From the NCBI RefSeq assembly GCF_043633585.1, contig NZ_CP141832.1:2728001-2792000 (forward strand): a stretch of 64,000 nt of DNA, written 5' to 3'. The notes beneath the pieces are model-generated. The model ran no database searches, was not told where the DNA came from, and saw only the letters and a list, made by a program, of their open reading frames with translations. A program made the translations under genes and the position numbers. This document shows positions 8,661 to 16,760 of this stretch, piece after piece. This DNA is from Lacrimispora sinapis. GTDB lineage: Bacteria > Bacillota > Clostridia > Lachnospirales > Lachnospiraceae. The first letter of the stretch is position 1, and every line of letters starts with the position of its first letter.

Positions 8661-9980
8661 TTATGCTTCTGTCATGATAAACATATCATAGATGGCCTTA
8701 ATGGCCTCTTCAAAATCTGCATTTTTTACACCAATGATGATGTTGAGTTCACTGGAGCCCTGGTCGATCATCTTTACGTTGACCCTGGAATGGGCCAGCG
8801 CGGAGAAAATTCTTCCGGCAGTCCCTCTGGTCGCCTTCATCCCCCGTCCTACCACTGCAATCAGGGCAAGATCGGATTCCATCTCCAGATAATCCGGTTC
8901 CACCGCCCGGTGGATTCCGGCGATCACAGACTGCTCAAACTCTTCAAATTCCGACTGATGGACAAACACGGTCATGGTATCAATGCCAGACGGCATATGC
9001 TCAAAGGAAACGCCGAACTTTTCAAACACCTCCAGCACTTTTCTCCCAAAACCAACCTCCGCATTCATCATGGCCTTTTCGATATTGATGGAACAGAATC
9101 CCTTCTTTCCTGCGATCCCCGTAATGGTATAGTTGGGCTTTCTGCAGGTGCTTTCCACGATCAGAGTTCCCTTGTCTTCCGGCTTGTTGGTATTTCTGAT
9201 ATTAATGGGGATGCCTTCTTTTCTTACGGGAAAGATGGCATCCTCGTGAAGAACGCTGGCCCCCATATAAGCCAGTTCCCTCAGTTCCCTGTATGTAATG
9301 GTCTCAATCACTTCCGGGTCCTTAATGATCCTTGGGTCGGCCACCAGAAATCCGGATACATCGGTCCAGTTCTCATACATGTCGGCATGAATGGCCTTTG
9401 CAACGATGGACCCTGTTATATCGGAACCGCCCCTGGAAAATGTCTTGATGGTTCCGTCATGCTTTGCGCCGTAAAAGCCTGGAATGACCGCTTTTTCCAC
9501 ATGTTCCAGACGTTCTCCCAGTTCTTTGTTTGTTAATTCTGTCTCAAAGTTCCCGTCTGCATCAAAAAAGATCACTTCTGCTGCGTCAATGAATTCAAAG
9601 CCCAAATACTCCGCCATTACCAAACCGTTTAAGTATTCGCCTCTGGAGGCGGCATAATCCCGGCCGGCTTTTTTTAGGAAATTTTCTTCAATCATGGAAA
9701 ATTCAAAGTCCAGATTTAAGTTTAGGTTAAGGCCGTCGATGATTTCCTCATACCGTTCCCGGATCTTTTCCAAAATCTTTTTGTAGCTTTTTCCGCCTGC
9801 TGCCGCTTCATAGCACTGATACAGCAAATCCGTTACTTTCTCATCCTTGTCGTTTCTTTTTCCCGGTGCGGAAGGAACCACATACCGTCTCGACTGATCG
9901 CCGCGGATGATATCGCCTGCCTTCTTAAACTGCTTTGCGCTGGCCAAAGAGCTTCCCCCGAATTTCACAACTTTTTTCAT
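8661..9980 (-). CDS. lysC: Aspartate kinase
   Basis: Phosphorylates aspartate, the first step to lysine, threonine, methionine and diaminopimelate. Its 439 residues begin with the KFGGSSLA nucleotide-binding motif and carry FSRGGSDITG in the kinase domain. Two ACT regulatory domains occupy roughly the last 140 residues. The length matches the monofunctional clostridial class with extended N-domain. AGAGGAG precedes the ATG. It stands alone between its own promoter (10029-10057) and terminator. No lysine riboswitch fits in the short leader, so feedback through the ACT domains is the visible control. Confidence 0.95.
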   Translation of the reverse strand: MKKVVKFGGSSLASAKQFKKAGDIIRGDQSRRYVVPSAPGKRNDKDEKVTDLLYQCYEAAAGGKSYKKILEKIRERYEEIIDGLNLNLNLDFEFSMIEENFLKKAGRDYAASRGEYLNGLVMAEYLGFEFIDAAEVIFFDADGNFETELTNKELGERLEHVEKAVIPGFYGAKHDGTIKTFSRGGSDITGSIVAKAIHADMYENWTDVSGFLVADPRIIKDPEVIETITYRELRELAYMGASVLHEDAIFPVRKEGIPINIRNTNKPEDKGTLIVESTCRKPNYTITGIAGKKGFCSINIEKAMMNAEVGFGRKVLEVFEKFGVSFEHMPSGIDTMTVFVHQSEFEEFEQSVIAGIHRAVEPDYLEMESDLALIAVVGRGMKATRGTAGRIFSALAHSRVNVKMIDQGSSELNIIIGVKNADFEEAIKAIYDMFIMTEA

Positions 9981-10028
9981 AGCGTCATTCTCCTCTGATA
10001 CAGGTTTTTGTCTGGATATTTATCGGAA

Positions 10029-10057
10029 ATGATATCCCAATTACTACCTGCTGTCAA
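10029..10057 (-). promoter_or_regulatory. Sigma-A promoter of lysC
   Basis: TTGACA (10052-10057) and TATCAT (10029-10034) on the minus strand, separated by exactly 17 bp, about 50 bp before the lysC ATG. Confidence 0.75.
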
Positions 10058-10064
10058 GTATTTT

Positions 10065-10099
10065 TGAAAAAGAATGCATAAATTTCCATTTTTATGCAT
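10065..10099 (-). terminator. AT-rich terminator after the HD gene
   Basis: An inverted repeat, ATGCATAAAT with its complement (10074-10099), lies 3 nt past the HD gene stop. On the minus strand it is followed by TCTTTTT. The stem is weak (AT-rich). Confidence 0.55.
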
Positions 10100-10101
10100 A
10101 A

Positions 10102-10698
10102 TTAATCTTTTGAGCCGTACGTTTCCATTTCCTGATTCACCCGTTCTTCGCAGGAGCGCATGGCTAGAATCGTTTTTTCCATCAATGCTTCCAGAGTCCA
10201 GCCCAGATTTTCTGCTCCGGAAGATATCACGTCTCTGGAACAGCCTGCTGCAAATTTTTTGTCTTTGTATTTTTTCTTCAGACTGCTTACTTCCATATCC
10301 ATAACGCTTTTGGAGGGACGCATCTTTGCCGCAGCCCCGATCAGTCCGGTCAGTTCATCGGCTGCAAACAGAAGCTTTTCCATCTCATGTTCCGGTCTGA
10401 TGTCTGCACAAATTCCGTATCCATGGCTGCAGATGGCATGTACCAGTTCCTCCTCCGCCCCGATTTCAGCGAGAAGCTCCGGTGCTTTTTTGCAGTGTTC
10501 TTCCGGAAATTTTTCAAAATCCACGTCATGAAGAAGGCCGGCAATGCCCCAGAAATCTTCTTCCTCCCCGTATCCCAGTTCCTTTGCATACCACCGCATA
10601 ACCCCTTCCACCGTAAGCCCATGAAGCAGATGAAAAGGTTCTTTGTTGTATTTCATGAGTAACTGAAGTGCCTGTTGTCTTTCAATTGCTGTTTTCAT
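10102..10698 (-). CDS. HD-domain hydrolase
   Basis: HD-superfamily metal-dependent phosphohydrolase-like protein of 198 residues. The helix carrying the HD pair (GLLHDVDFE) lies near residue 55 and a further histidine is in ICSHGYG. Small clostridial proteins of this kind have no known substrate. The start is preceded by AAGGAGA. Upstream is DUF523 with 25 nt between them, so they may share a transcript. The call rests on the HD motif and fold-like spacing only. Confidence 0.75.
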   Translation of the reverse strand: MKTAIERQQALQLLMKYNKEPFHLLHGLTVEGVMRWYAKELGYGEEEDFWGIAGLLHDVDFEKFPEEHCKKAPELLAEIGAEEELVHAICSHGYGICADIRPEHEMEKLLFAADELTGLIGAAAKMRPSKSVMDMEVSSLKKKYKDKKFAAGCSRDVISSGAENLGWTLEALMEKTILAMRSCEERVNQEMETYGSKD

Positions 10699-10723
10699 GG
10701 TGATCTGTCTCCTTATCCTTTCA

Positions 10724-11182
10724 TCAAATGTCTGTTTCCAATGGTTCCCTGATGCTGCTCTCTCCCATTACGGTAATTCCGTTTTCTTCCAAAAGGCTGG
10801 CAGTGACCCCGCTTCCCGGAACCCTTTTCCCTGAAAATGTACCGTCATAAATCATTCCATGGCCGCAGGATGGACTTCGTTCCTTCAATATGGCCCGTTT
10901 GCAGCCGTAAAGCTCTGCAATTTTTAAGGTTTCTTCTGCACCTCTAATAAAATACTCCGTCACATCTTTGCCGGTCCGGTCCATCACAGAGTCCGTCCCT
11001 TGTCTCTCCGCAGGCTCCCTGGGGGTCTTTAGACCGCCAAGCTGCTCCGGGCAGACCGGGATCAGATTGTACCGCTCCATCAGCGAAACCACCCATTCCC
11101 TTCTGCCGTTTCCGCCGTCGTAACGGCAGTTGATTCCCAGCAGACAGGCGCTTACCAGAATGTTCTCCCTTGTCTGGTCCAT
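10724..11182 (-). CDS. DUF523 family protein
   Basis: Conserved bacterial protein of unknown function, 152 residues. The visible family signatures are VSACLLGINCRYDG near the N-terminus, CPEQLGGLKTPR, and a C-terminal KERSPSCG. Conserved cysteines in these motifs suggest metal or cluster binding, but this is inference. GGAGG lies eight bases before the ATG. It follows the clpP terminator, so it is not part of the ClpP transcript. The family call is firm; no role can be assigned. Confidence 0.85.
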   Translation of the reverse strand: MDQTRENILVSACLLGINCRYDGGNGRREWVVSLMERYNLIPVCPEQLGGLKTPREPAERQGTDSVMDRTGKDVTEYFIRGAEETLKIAELYGCKRAILKERSPSCGHGMIYDGTFSGKRVPGSGVTASLLEENGITVMGESSIREPLETDI

Positions 11183-11229
11183 TCATCCCGCCTCCTTCCA
11201 TAAAATCTACTGTACCAAAAAACACAAAA

Positions 11230-11258
11230 GGGTTCAATCCCTTTTTCGGATTGAACCC
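11230..11258 (-). terminator. Terminator after clpP
   Basis: A perfect 11-bp stem (11230-11240 with 11248-11258, loop of 7) is followed on the minus strand by a T-rich run. It isolates the AraC-ClpP pair from DUF523. Confidence 0.9.
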
Positions 11259-11268
11259 TGAAACAGCG

Positions 11269-11856
11269 TTAATTTCTCCGTTCCAAAATGTCATCTATTA
11301 TGCCGTAAGCCTTTGCTTGGACTGCTGACATGTAATTGTCACGGTCTGTATCCCGGTCAATTTCTTCGATGGTATGCCCGGTATTTTCAGCCATGAGCCG
11401 GTTTAACCGCAGCTTATCCGCCTGAAGCTTTTTGGAAAAAATAGAGATATCTGCAGCCTTGCCTCCAATGCTCTGAACCGCCACCTGGTGAATCATAATT
11501 TCCGCGTTGGGAAGGGCAAACCGCTTTCCCCTGGCTCCTCCTGCCAGTAAAAAAGCCCCAAAGCTGGCTGCCAGGCCAAGGCAGATCGTGGAAACATCGC
11601 ATTTGATAAACTGCATGGTGTCATATATGGCCAGCCCCGCAGTTATGGAACCGCCCGGACTGTTGATGTAAAAGGAAATATCCTTTGACGGGTCTTCGGA
11701 TTCCAAGAACAAAAGCTGGGCGATGATCAGCCTTGCGGAATCGTCATTCACCTCATCTCCAAGAAATATAATCCGTTCTTTCATGAGTCGGGAAAAAAGA
11801 TCATAGCTTCGCTCCCCTGCTGCCGTCTGTTCAATGACATGAGGAATAAAATTCAT
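11269..11856 (-). CDS. clpP: ClpP-family serine protease subunit (regulator-linked paralogue)
   Basis: Proteolytic subunit that normally forms tetradecameric barrels with ClpX or ClpC. From ATG 11854-11856 it has 195 residues. The triad is intact: Ser98 in AASFG, His123 in MIHQ, Asp171 in DTDRD. The usual AASMG reads AASFG and MIHQP reads MIHQV, so it is not the textbook housekeeping form. I choose this ATG because AGGAGG lies eight bases upstream and it overlaps the AraC stop (ATGA). No clpX or tig is adjacent, unlike the main clpP locus. It is likely a second ClpP, co-expressed with the small AraC regulator. Confidence 0.92.
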   Translation of the reverse strand: MNFIPHVIEQTAAGERSYDLFSRLMKERIIFLGDEVNDDSARLIIAQLLFLESEDPSKDISFYINSPGGSITAGLAIYDTMQFIKCDVSTICLGLAASFGAFLLAGGARGKRFALPNAEIMIHQVAVQSIGGKAADISIFSKKLQADKLRLNRLMAENTGHTIEEIDRDTDRDNYMSAVQAKAYGIIDDILERRN

Positions 11857-12254
11857 GCGGCACACCTCCTTTGTTCTGTCCGTTTTAAGATTTCTTCCAT
11901 GGTTCTTAATTCTTTGTGGATTCCTTGTTCCCTGTACGTCTTGGGCGTACAGCCATAGGCTTTTTTAAAGGCATAGGTAAACGCCTGCTGTGACTGGTAC
12001 GACGCTTCCTGTGCAATATCTGCAATGGGAAAGTCTTCTTTCCTTACAAGCTTTTCTGCCGCTTTTGTAAGCCTCCGTTCTTTGATATACCGGTGAAGCG
12101 TACAGCCGGTCACCTCGGAAAACATCCGGTTTAAATGGAAGCGGGAATAACCGGCATAATTGGCAATGGTGTCCAGACTCAGTCCTTCCTCCAAAGACAA
12201 CTGCTTTTCCACATACTCAATAATATCTTTTACTACCTTTTTCTTCTCATCCAT
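11853..12254 (-). CDS. Small AraC-type regulator (DNA-binding domain only)
   Basis: Transcription factor of 133 residues consisting almost entirely of the AraC/XylS double helix-turn-helix. It has SRFHLNRMFSEVTG in the first HTH and SQQAFTYAFKKAYGCTPKTYR in the second. There is no N-terminal sensor domain, so it resembles the MarA/SoxS size class. GGAGG precedes the ATG. Its stop overlaps the clpP start by 4 nt, so both are made together. A plausible but unproven reading is a stress regulator whose level or targets are linked to ClpP proteolysis. Confidence 0.88.
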   Translation of the reverse strand: MDEKKKVVKDIIEYVEKQLSLEEGLSLDTIANYAGYSRFHLNRMFSEVTGCTLHRYIKERRLTKAAEKLVRKEDFPIADIAQEASYQSQQAFTYAFKKAYGCTPKTYREQGIHKELRTMEEILKRTEQRRCAA

Positions 12255-12279
12255 GTTGGGTCCTCCATGCTTTGTATCT

Positions 12280-12308
12280 ATTATAGCAACTCCTATTCCG
12301 ATTGTCTT
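12280..12308 (-). promoter_or_regulatory. Candidate promoter of araC-clpP
   Basis: On the minus strand AAGACA (12303-12308) and TATAAT (12280-12285) are separated by 17 bp, about 25 bp before the AraC ATG. The rest of 12255-12446 is AT-rich with no gene that I can support. Confidence 0.5.
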
Positions 12309-12446
12309 AATAAAAAAAGCGGTTATTTTTCGCCATTATCCATATGATATTGGAACAAGGTCTGATGATTTAAAATCTGATGTAGATAAAATTATTCAAA
12401 AAGGCCTGTAATCCCCGGAAATCCTACTATTTCTGTAGAAAAAACA

Positions 12447-12475
12447 ATGACATTTTCTTAAAAATATAGTATACT
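12447..12475 (+). promoter_or_regulatory. Promoter of the flavodiiron protein gene
   Basis: ATGACA (12447-12452) and TATACT (12470-12475) with a 17-bp spacer, 45 bp before the ATG. Confidence 0.65.
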
Positions 12476-12520
12476 TCTTATCGATAGGATAGAACGAAAG
12501 AAAGAAAGGAAGGCTGCAAC

Positions 12521-13720
12521 ATGTATTGTGTAAAAAAAATCAAAGATGACTTATTCTGGGTCGGGGGAAGTGACCGCCGTCTGGCTTTGTTTGAAAACGC
12601 TTACCCGATTCCGAGAGGGATTTCTTATAATTCTTATGTCCTGCTTGATGAGAAAACAGTCCTTTTCGATACCGTTGACCGGGCGATCACCGGACAGTTT
12701 ATCGAGAATGTGGAGGCGGTTCTTGACGGACGGAACTTGGATTATATCGTTGTCAATCATATGGAACCCGATCATTGTGCCACGTTGGGAGAGATCGTAA
12801 GAAGATATCCGGATGTAAAGGTTGTCTGCAATGCCAAGACTGTCCCTATTATCAATCAGTTTTATGAATTCAGCGTTGATTCCAGAGCCATTGTCATAAA
12901 AGAGGGGGACACACTCAATACCGGGAAGCACACCTTTACCTTTTATCTGGCACCCATGGTCCACTGGCCGGAAGTCATGGTTACTTATGATATGACCGAT
13001 AAGATCCTGTTTTCCGCTGATGCCTTTGGTACCTTTGGGGCAATGAACGGGAACTTATTCGCAGACGAAGTAAACTTTGAGCGTGACTGGCTTGACGATG
13101 CCAGAAGATACTATTCCAATATCGTTGGAAAATACGGTCCGTCGGTACAGACACTTCTGAAAAAGGTGACTCCTCTGGATATCCAGATCCTTTGTCCTCT
13201 GCATGGTCCGGTGTGGCGTTCTGATATTTGCTGGTACGTGGAGAAATACCAGACCTGGAGCAGCTACGCACCGGAGGAACAGGCGGTCATGATCGCTTAC
13301 GGTTCTATTTACGGAAACACAGAAAACGCGGCAAACATCCTTGCCAGCCGTCTGGCGGAACATGGGGTACGAAACATTGCCATGTATGATGTATCCGTCA
13401 CTCACCCGTCCGTAATCATTTCAGAAGCATTCCGATGCAGTCATCTGGTATTTGCTTCTGCCACCTATAATGGGGGCGTGTTCAGCAGTATGGAGCATCT
13501 GCTTCTCGATATGAAGTCACACAATGTGCAAAACCGTACGGTTGCCCTGATGGAGAATGGTTCCTGGGGTGTTTTAGCCGGTAAGAAGATGACCGAAATC
13601 ATTTCTGAGATGAAGAATATGACCATACTTGATAACATGATTACCATCAAATCTTCTGTGAAAGAAGACCAGCTTGCGGATATTACAGCTATGGCAGATG
13701 CCATTGCTCAAACTTTATAA
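12521..13720 (+). CDS. fprA: Flavodiiron protein (FprA family)
   Basis: Reduces O2 to water, or NO to N2O, protecting strict anaerobes. The N-terminal metallo-beta-lactamase-like domain (about 1-250) keeps the diiron ligands His80, Glu82, Asp84 (HMEPDH), His148, Asp166 and His228. The C-terminal flavodoxin domain (about 255-399) begins with the FMN loop GSIYGNTE. The 399-residue class A form lacks a rubredoxin tail, so electrons must come from a separate rubredoxin or reductase. It is monocistronic with its own promoter and terminator, and AAAGGAAGG precedes the ATG. Confidence 0.95.
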   Translation: MYCVKKIKDDLFWVGGSDRRLALFENAYPIPRGISYNSYVLLDEKTVLFDTVDRAITGQFIENVEAVLDGRNLDYIVVNHMEPDHCATLGEIVRRYPDVKVVCNAKTVPIINQFYEFSVDSRAIVIKEGDTLNTGKHTFTFYLAPMVHWPEVMVTYDMTDKILFSADAFGTFGAMNGNLFADEVNFERDWLDDARRYYSNIVGKYGPSVQTLLKKVTPLDIQILCPLHGPVWRSDICWYVEKYQTWSSYAPEEQAVMIAYGSIYGNTENAANILASRLAEHGVRNIAMYDVSVTHPSVIISEAFRCSHLVFASATYNGGVFSSMEHLLLDMKSHNVQNRTVALMENGSWGVLAGKKMTEIISEMKNMTILDNMITIKSSVKEDQLADITAMADAIAQTL

Positions 13721-13739
13721 TATTTAACTGCAATAAAAA

Positions 13740-13786
13740 CCCTCTTGTGACTTCACTTTCAAAGTGAGGATCACAAGAGGGCTTTT
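13740..13786. terminator. Bidirectional terminator between fprA and agrB
   Basis: An 11-bp perfect outer stem (13740-13750 with 13771-13781) and an inner stem are flanked by T-runs on both strands. It serves convergent fprA (+) and agrB (-). Confidence 0.9.
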
Positions 13787-13808
13787 TCGTTTTGTTTCTG
13801 ATTTTGTT

Positions 13809-14414
13809 TTAAATTTTGTTATAAAGTACGGTTTTTCCTGGGAATTTTTGCGTAACTGCGTTTAACAGCTTCTGTAGAATGAGCAAAAATGCGGCCCCGA
13901 TAATCCCGCTTCGTACCAGACTGTTTATGTAAGGGAAATGAAATGCAGTCAGTACCATACAGCTAATATTTGCCAGAATTAAAATCTGCCTTGCTTTTTT
14001 TCTGTAATGCTGGTTTTCTTTCTCATCCAGCCTTTTATTTTCATTATCTGCAGGACTTAAAACAAAAACAGCCAAGTCAGCGATCCCAAGTGCTGCCCAC
14101 CATAAAGACTGGCTTATGCCGGCCTGGAACAGCCATAGGATTATAAAAATGTAACTGCAGGAAAATATATAACATCCGGTTTTAGTCTTCGCATGATACC
14201 CGCCTGCACTTCTTCTTAATGGAATCAACACGCATCCAATAACAATCAATTCGGGCATCATATGAAAACAGGCCCCAATCCATAGATAGGAAATGCAATG
14301 CAGTGTTTTTAAGAGCAGACACTCCATCCCGAATCTATATATTTCTTCCTCCTCTTTTCTGATGATGTGATTGGATATTAGTTTTTCCATGAAGGATTTT
14401 TCCCAATTTGACAT
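13809..14414 (-). CDS. agrB: AgrB-like peptide-processing membrane protease (locus 1)
   Basis: Integral membrane cysteine protease that trims and cyclises the AgrD precursor. Its 201 residues have several hydrophobic segments. The catalytic pair sits in the conserved RRSAGGYHAKTKTGC (His74, Cys81). It directly follows agrD, with 13 nt between them. A GHKL kinase and LytTR regulator of the same signalling type are encoded 4 kb upstream, with the acetone genes in between. Low GC compared with the metabolic genes may indicate acquired DNA, but this was not measured. Confidence 0.9.
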   Translation of the reverse strand: MSNWEKSFMEKLISNHIIRKEEEEIYRFGMECLLLKTLHCISYLWIGACFHMMPELIVIGCVLIPLRRSAGGYHAKTKTGCYIFSCSYIFIILWLFQAGISQSLWWAALGIADLAVFVLSPADNENKRLDEKENQHYRKKARQILILANISCMVLTAFHFPYINSLVRSGIIGAAFLLILQKLLNAVTQKFPGKTVLYNKI

Positions 14415-14427
14415 TTGTTATATCACC

Positions 14428-14574
14428 TTAGAATTTCCGTAATTTTTTTGCAGTTTCCGGCAGTTTTGGCTGGTATCCGATAAAAAAGCAGGAACTGTTT
14501 ACTTCAGTTTTAGCTGAATTAAAAATTACTTTTGATGCCATTTCCAGTGTTAATTTTTTTAATTGACGTTTCAT
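14428..14574 (-). CDS. agrD: AgrD-like cyclic peptide pheromone precursor (locus 1)
   Basis: Precursor of a thiolactone autoinducing peptide. From the ATG at 14572-14574 it has 48 residues: a basic amphipathic leader, then Cys29 in NSSCFFIGYQPKLPE, and a basic tail. The QPK-x-P segment after a short ring is typical of clostridial AgrD. The ring is probably Cys29 closed onto the fourth or fifth residue after it; sequence alone cannot fix it. AAGGAGA precedes the chosen ATG. An upstream ATG in frame lacks a ribosome site. It lies between ctfB and agrB and may be read from the solvent operon or from a local promoter. Confidence 0.85.
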   Translation of the reverse strand: MKRQLKKLTLEMASKVIFNSAKTEVNSSCFFIGYQPKLPETAKKLRKF

Positions 14575-14654
14575 AATATTAATTCTCCTTTTTTTTATTA
14601 TTCTATATTTCATTATATGTAACAATGAATCATACATGAGTTCAAATATATCAT

Positions 14655-15320
14655 TTATACTTCAATCAGCTTTAAATCCGGTGCAACGGTAAGCTTTACA
14701 TCGGTTGCCCTTTGAACGTCATCTACCGAAAGATCTGGCGCGATTTCTTTTAACACCAGGCCTTTTTCGGGAACCACATCAATAACTGCCATATCCGTGA
14801 CAATGGTCTTTACTACTTTTACTGCGGTCAGGGGCAGCTTACATCTTTTTACAATCTTTGGTGATCCGTTCTTGTTCACGTGCTCCATGGCCAGAATCAC
14901 CTTTTTGGCTCCGACCACCAGATCCATGGCTCCCCCCATTCCCGGTACCTTTTTCCCTGGTACCATCCAGTTTGCCACATTGCCTTCCTCATCAACCTCC
15001 AACGCTCCTAAAACGGTCACATCTACGTGGCCTCCCCGTATGATGCAAAAGGACATGGTGCTGTCAAAAAAACTGGCTCCCTTCACAGTAGTAATGAAGT
15101 TTCCTCCTGCGTCGATGCAATCAATGGTTTTCTCTTCCTCCTTTGCGTTAGGTCCCACGCCAAGGATTCCATTTTCAGCCTGCAGCACGATATCAATGTC
15201 CTTTGGTACATAATTTGCAACCATGGTCGGCATACCAATACCAAGATTTACAACATCGCCGTCTTTGAGTTCCCTTGCTATCCTTTTCGCTATAAATTCT
15301 CTTTTATTCATATCCATCAT
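14655..15320 (-). CDS. ctfB: Acetate/butyrate-acetoacetate CoA-transferase subunit B
   Basis: Beta subunit of the class I CoA-transferase that moves CoA from acetoacetyl-CoA to acetate or butyrate. Its 221 residues include IGMPTMVANY and the catalytic glutamate in AENGILGVG. IRGGHVDVTVLGALEVD and VPGKKVPGMGGAMDLV follow the clostridial CtfB pattern. The start overlaps the ctfA stop (ATGATG run). Neighbours thl, adc and ctfA place it in acetone formation. Confidence 0.93.
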   Translation of the reverse strand: MMDMNKREFIAKRIARELKDGDVVNLGIGMPTMVANYVPKDIDIVLQAENGILGVGPNAKEEEKTIDCIDAGGNFITTVKGASFFDSTMSFCIIRGGHVDVTVLGALEVDEEGNVANWMVPGKKVPGMGGAMDLVVGAKKVILAMEHVNKNGSPKIVKRCKLPLTAVKVVKTIVTDMAVIDVVPEKGLVLKEIAPDLSVDDVQRATDVKLTVAPDLKLIEV

Positions 15321-15973
15321 CCCACCTTTACAACTGCGTCTACAAAGATTCCAGGTACATTGACATGATTTGGATCTATTTCCCCTGTTTTCACAATTTC
15401 ATCAACCTCTGCAATGACATAGTCCGCAGCAGTTGCCATAACCATATTAAAATTACGGGATGAACCGTTGATTACCAGATTGCCTGTTTCATCTGCCTGA
15501 TTGGCTTTGATCAATGCCACATCGGCTTTCAGAGGCAGTTCAAGTAAATACTCTTTCTCGCCAATCTTTATTTTCTTCTTTCCATCTTCTACAACGGTAC
15601 CTAAGCCCACAGGGGTCAGCACACCGCCGAGTCCTGCACCTCCCGCACGTATTTTTTCAGCCAGAGTCCCCTGGGGGAATAACTGGACCTGGGCTTCTCC
15701 TGTCATTAAAAGTCTTCCGGTTTCCGGATTGGCCCCGATATAAGAAGCAAAAATACGTTTTACCCTGCCGCTTTTTACCAATTCACAGATGGATAGCTCC
15801 GGAGTTCCGGTGTCATTGGAAATAATGGTTAAGTTGGAAGAATTGTTGGTTTTTAAAAGAGCATTTACCAAATGTTCGGGATGGCCTCCTGCTAAAAAAC
15901 CGCCGATCATGAGCGTATCCCCATCTTTTACATGTTCCACTGCTTCCTGAGCTGAGATTGTTTTATTTTTCAT
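15317..15973 (-). CDS. ctfA: Acetate/butyrate-acetoacetate CoA-transferase subunit A
   Basis: Alpha subunit of the same CoA-transferase (218 residues). Recognisable features are DGDTLMIGGFLAGG near the N-terminus, ASYIGANPETG, and PQGTLAEKIRAGGAGLGGVLTPVGLGT, all typical of CtfA/AtoD. It overlaps the adc 3' end by 11 nt. GGAGGA inside adc is its ribosome site, so the operon is tightly coupled. The usual complex is a heterotetramer with CtfB in the cytoplasm. Confidence 0.93.
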   Translation of the reverse strand: MKNKTISAQEAVEHVKDGDTLMIGGFLAGGHPEHLVNALLKTNNSSNLTIISNDTGTPELSICELVKSGRVKRIFASYIGANPETGRLLMTGEAQVQLFPQGTLAEKIRAGGAGLGGVLTPVGLGTVVEDGKKKIKIGEKEYLLELPLKADVALIKANQADETGNLVINGSSRNFNMVMATAADYVIAEVDEIVKTGEIDPNHVNVPGIFVDAVVKVG

Positions 15974-16739
15974 TTCTTATGTATCCTCCGTTCTCCTTGA
16001 GATAATCATGTATCACCCTTGCATAGGGCAAGGTTAAGTCTGCAATAAAATGCATTCCTTCGATACAGGTTTTCACAGGCAGATCTGCCACGGGTGCATT
16101 GACATGAGGAATCAGACTTAATCTGGCTGGTCCCGACCAGGCACCTTTTACGGTAATGTGATCCAGATTATAAGCTGCCAGCTGGGCAATTTTAAGACTT
16201 CCGTCAACATCAGGGATCAATTTTAAATTCACCTGGGTTTTGCCTATGGTTTTTTCCACCTCATGCTCATCCACTGTATTGTATTTAAAAGGCATGGTTC
16301 CCATGGCTACCAGAATATTGTTGTAAACTAAGGTTCCGGTCAAAGTCTCGGTTTCTTCCACCTTGAGCGTGGGACAGCCCCATTTTTTTGGAAAACCCCA
16401 GATTTCACGTCCGCCAAGAATGGCAGGGCCGTTATTTAAGTACATCTGAGCGGTAAAATTACAGGGTTCTCCGTGGAAGGTACAGGGGATTACGATCCCG
16501 CTTTCTTCGTAGTCACCCAAACCTGATGAATCAGGCATTTTGATAAATTCATAGACAACCGTGTTGCTTCCATCGGGTTCCAGGGGTTCGGGAACGGCCT
16601 GGCGGATGGCATCGGGATCTGATTCATAACGAATTGTGAAATATTCCCGGTTGATAAAACGGCATGGGGGACGGCCATAACTGGGACTGGCTGCGGGCAT
16701 GGATTGTAAAGAACGTATTTCATCTTGTTTCATAATCAT
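15963..16739 (-). CDS. adc: Acetoacetate decarboxylase
   Basis: Decarboxylates acetoacetate to acetone and CO2. Its 258 residues align along their length with the Clostridium acetobutylicum enzyme. The Schiff-base lysine lies in GFPKKWG (Lys118, next to Lys119). Other matches are FINREYF, VPEPLEPD and DLPVKTCIEGMHFIADL. A second in-frame ATG at 16731-16733 has better spacing from the AAAGGAAG site and may be the real start. It lies 21 nt after the thiolase gene and overlaps ctfA. The family also contains decarboxylases with other substrates, but the operon argues for acetoacetate. Confidence 0.93.
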   Translation of the reverse strand: MIMKQDEIRSLQSMPAASPSYGRPPCRFINREYFTIRYESDPDAIRQAVPEPLEPDGSNTVVYEFIKMPDSSGLGDYEESGIVIPCTFHGEPCNFTAQMYLNNGPAILGGREIWGFPKKWGCPTLKVEETETLTGTLVYNNILVAMGTMPFKYNTVDEHEVEKTIGKTQVNLKLIPDVDGSLKIAQLAAYNLDHITVKGAWSGPARLSLIPHVNAPVADLPVKTCIEGMHFIADLTLPYARVIHDYLKENGGYIRNEK

Positions 16740-16760
16740 CTTCCTTTCCCTGAAAACTTA

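Noticed and set aside
8790..9536. A 248-codon plus-strand open frame
   Set aside because: Antisense to lysC; no ribosome site or family features.
9981..10060. Lysine riboswitch upstream of lysC
   Set aside because: The promoter is only about 50 bp from the ATG, far too close for a lysine aptamer of about 170 nt.
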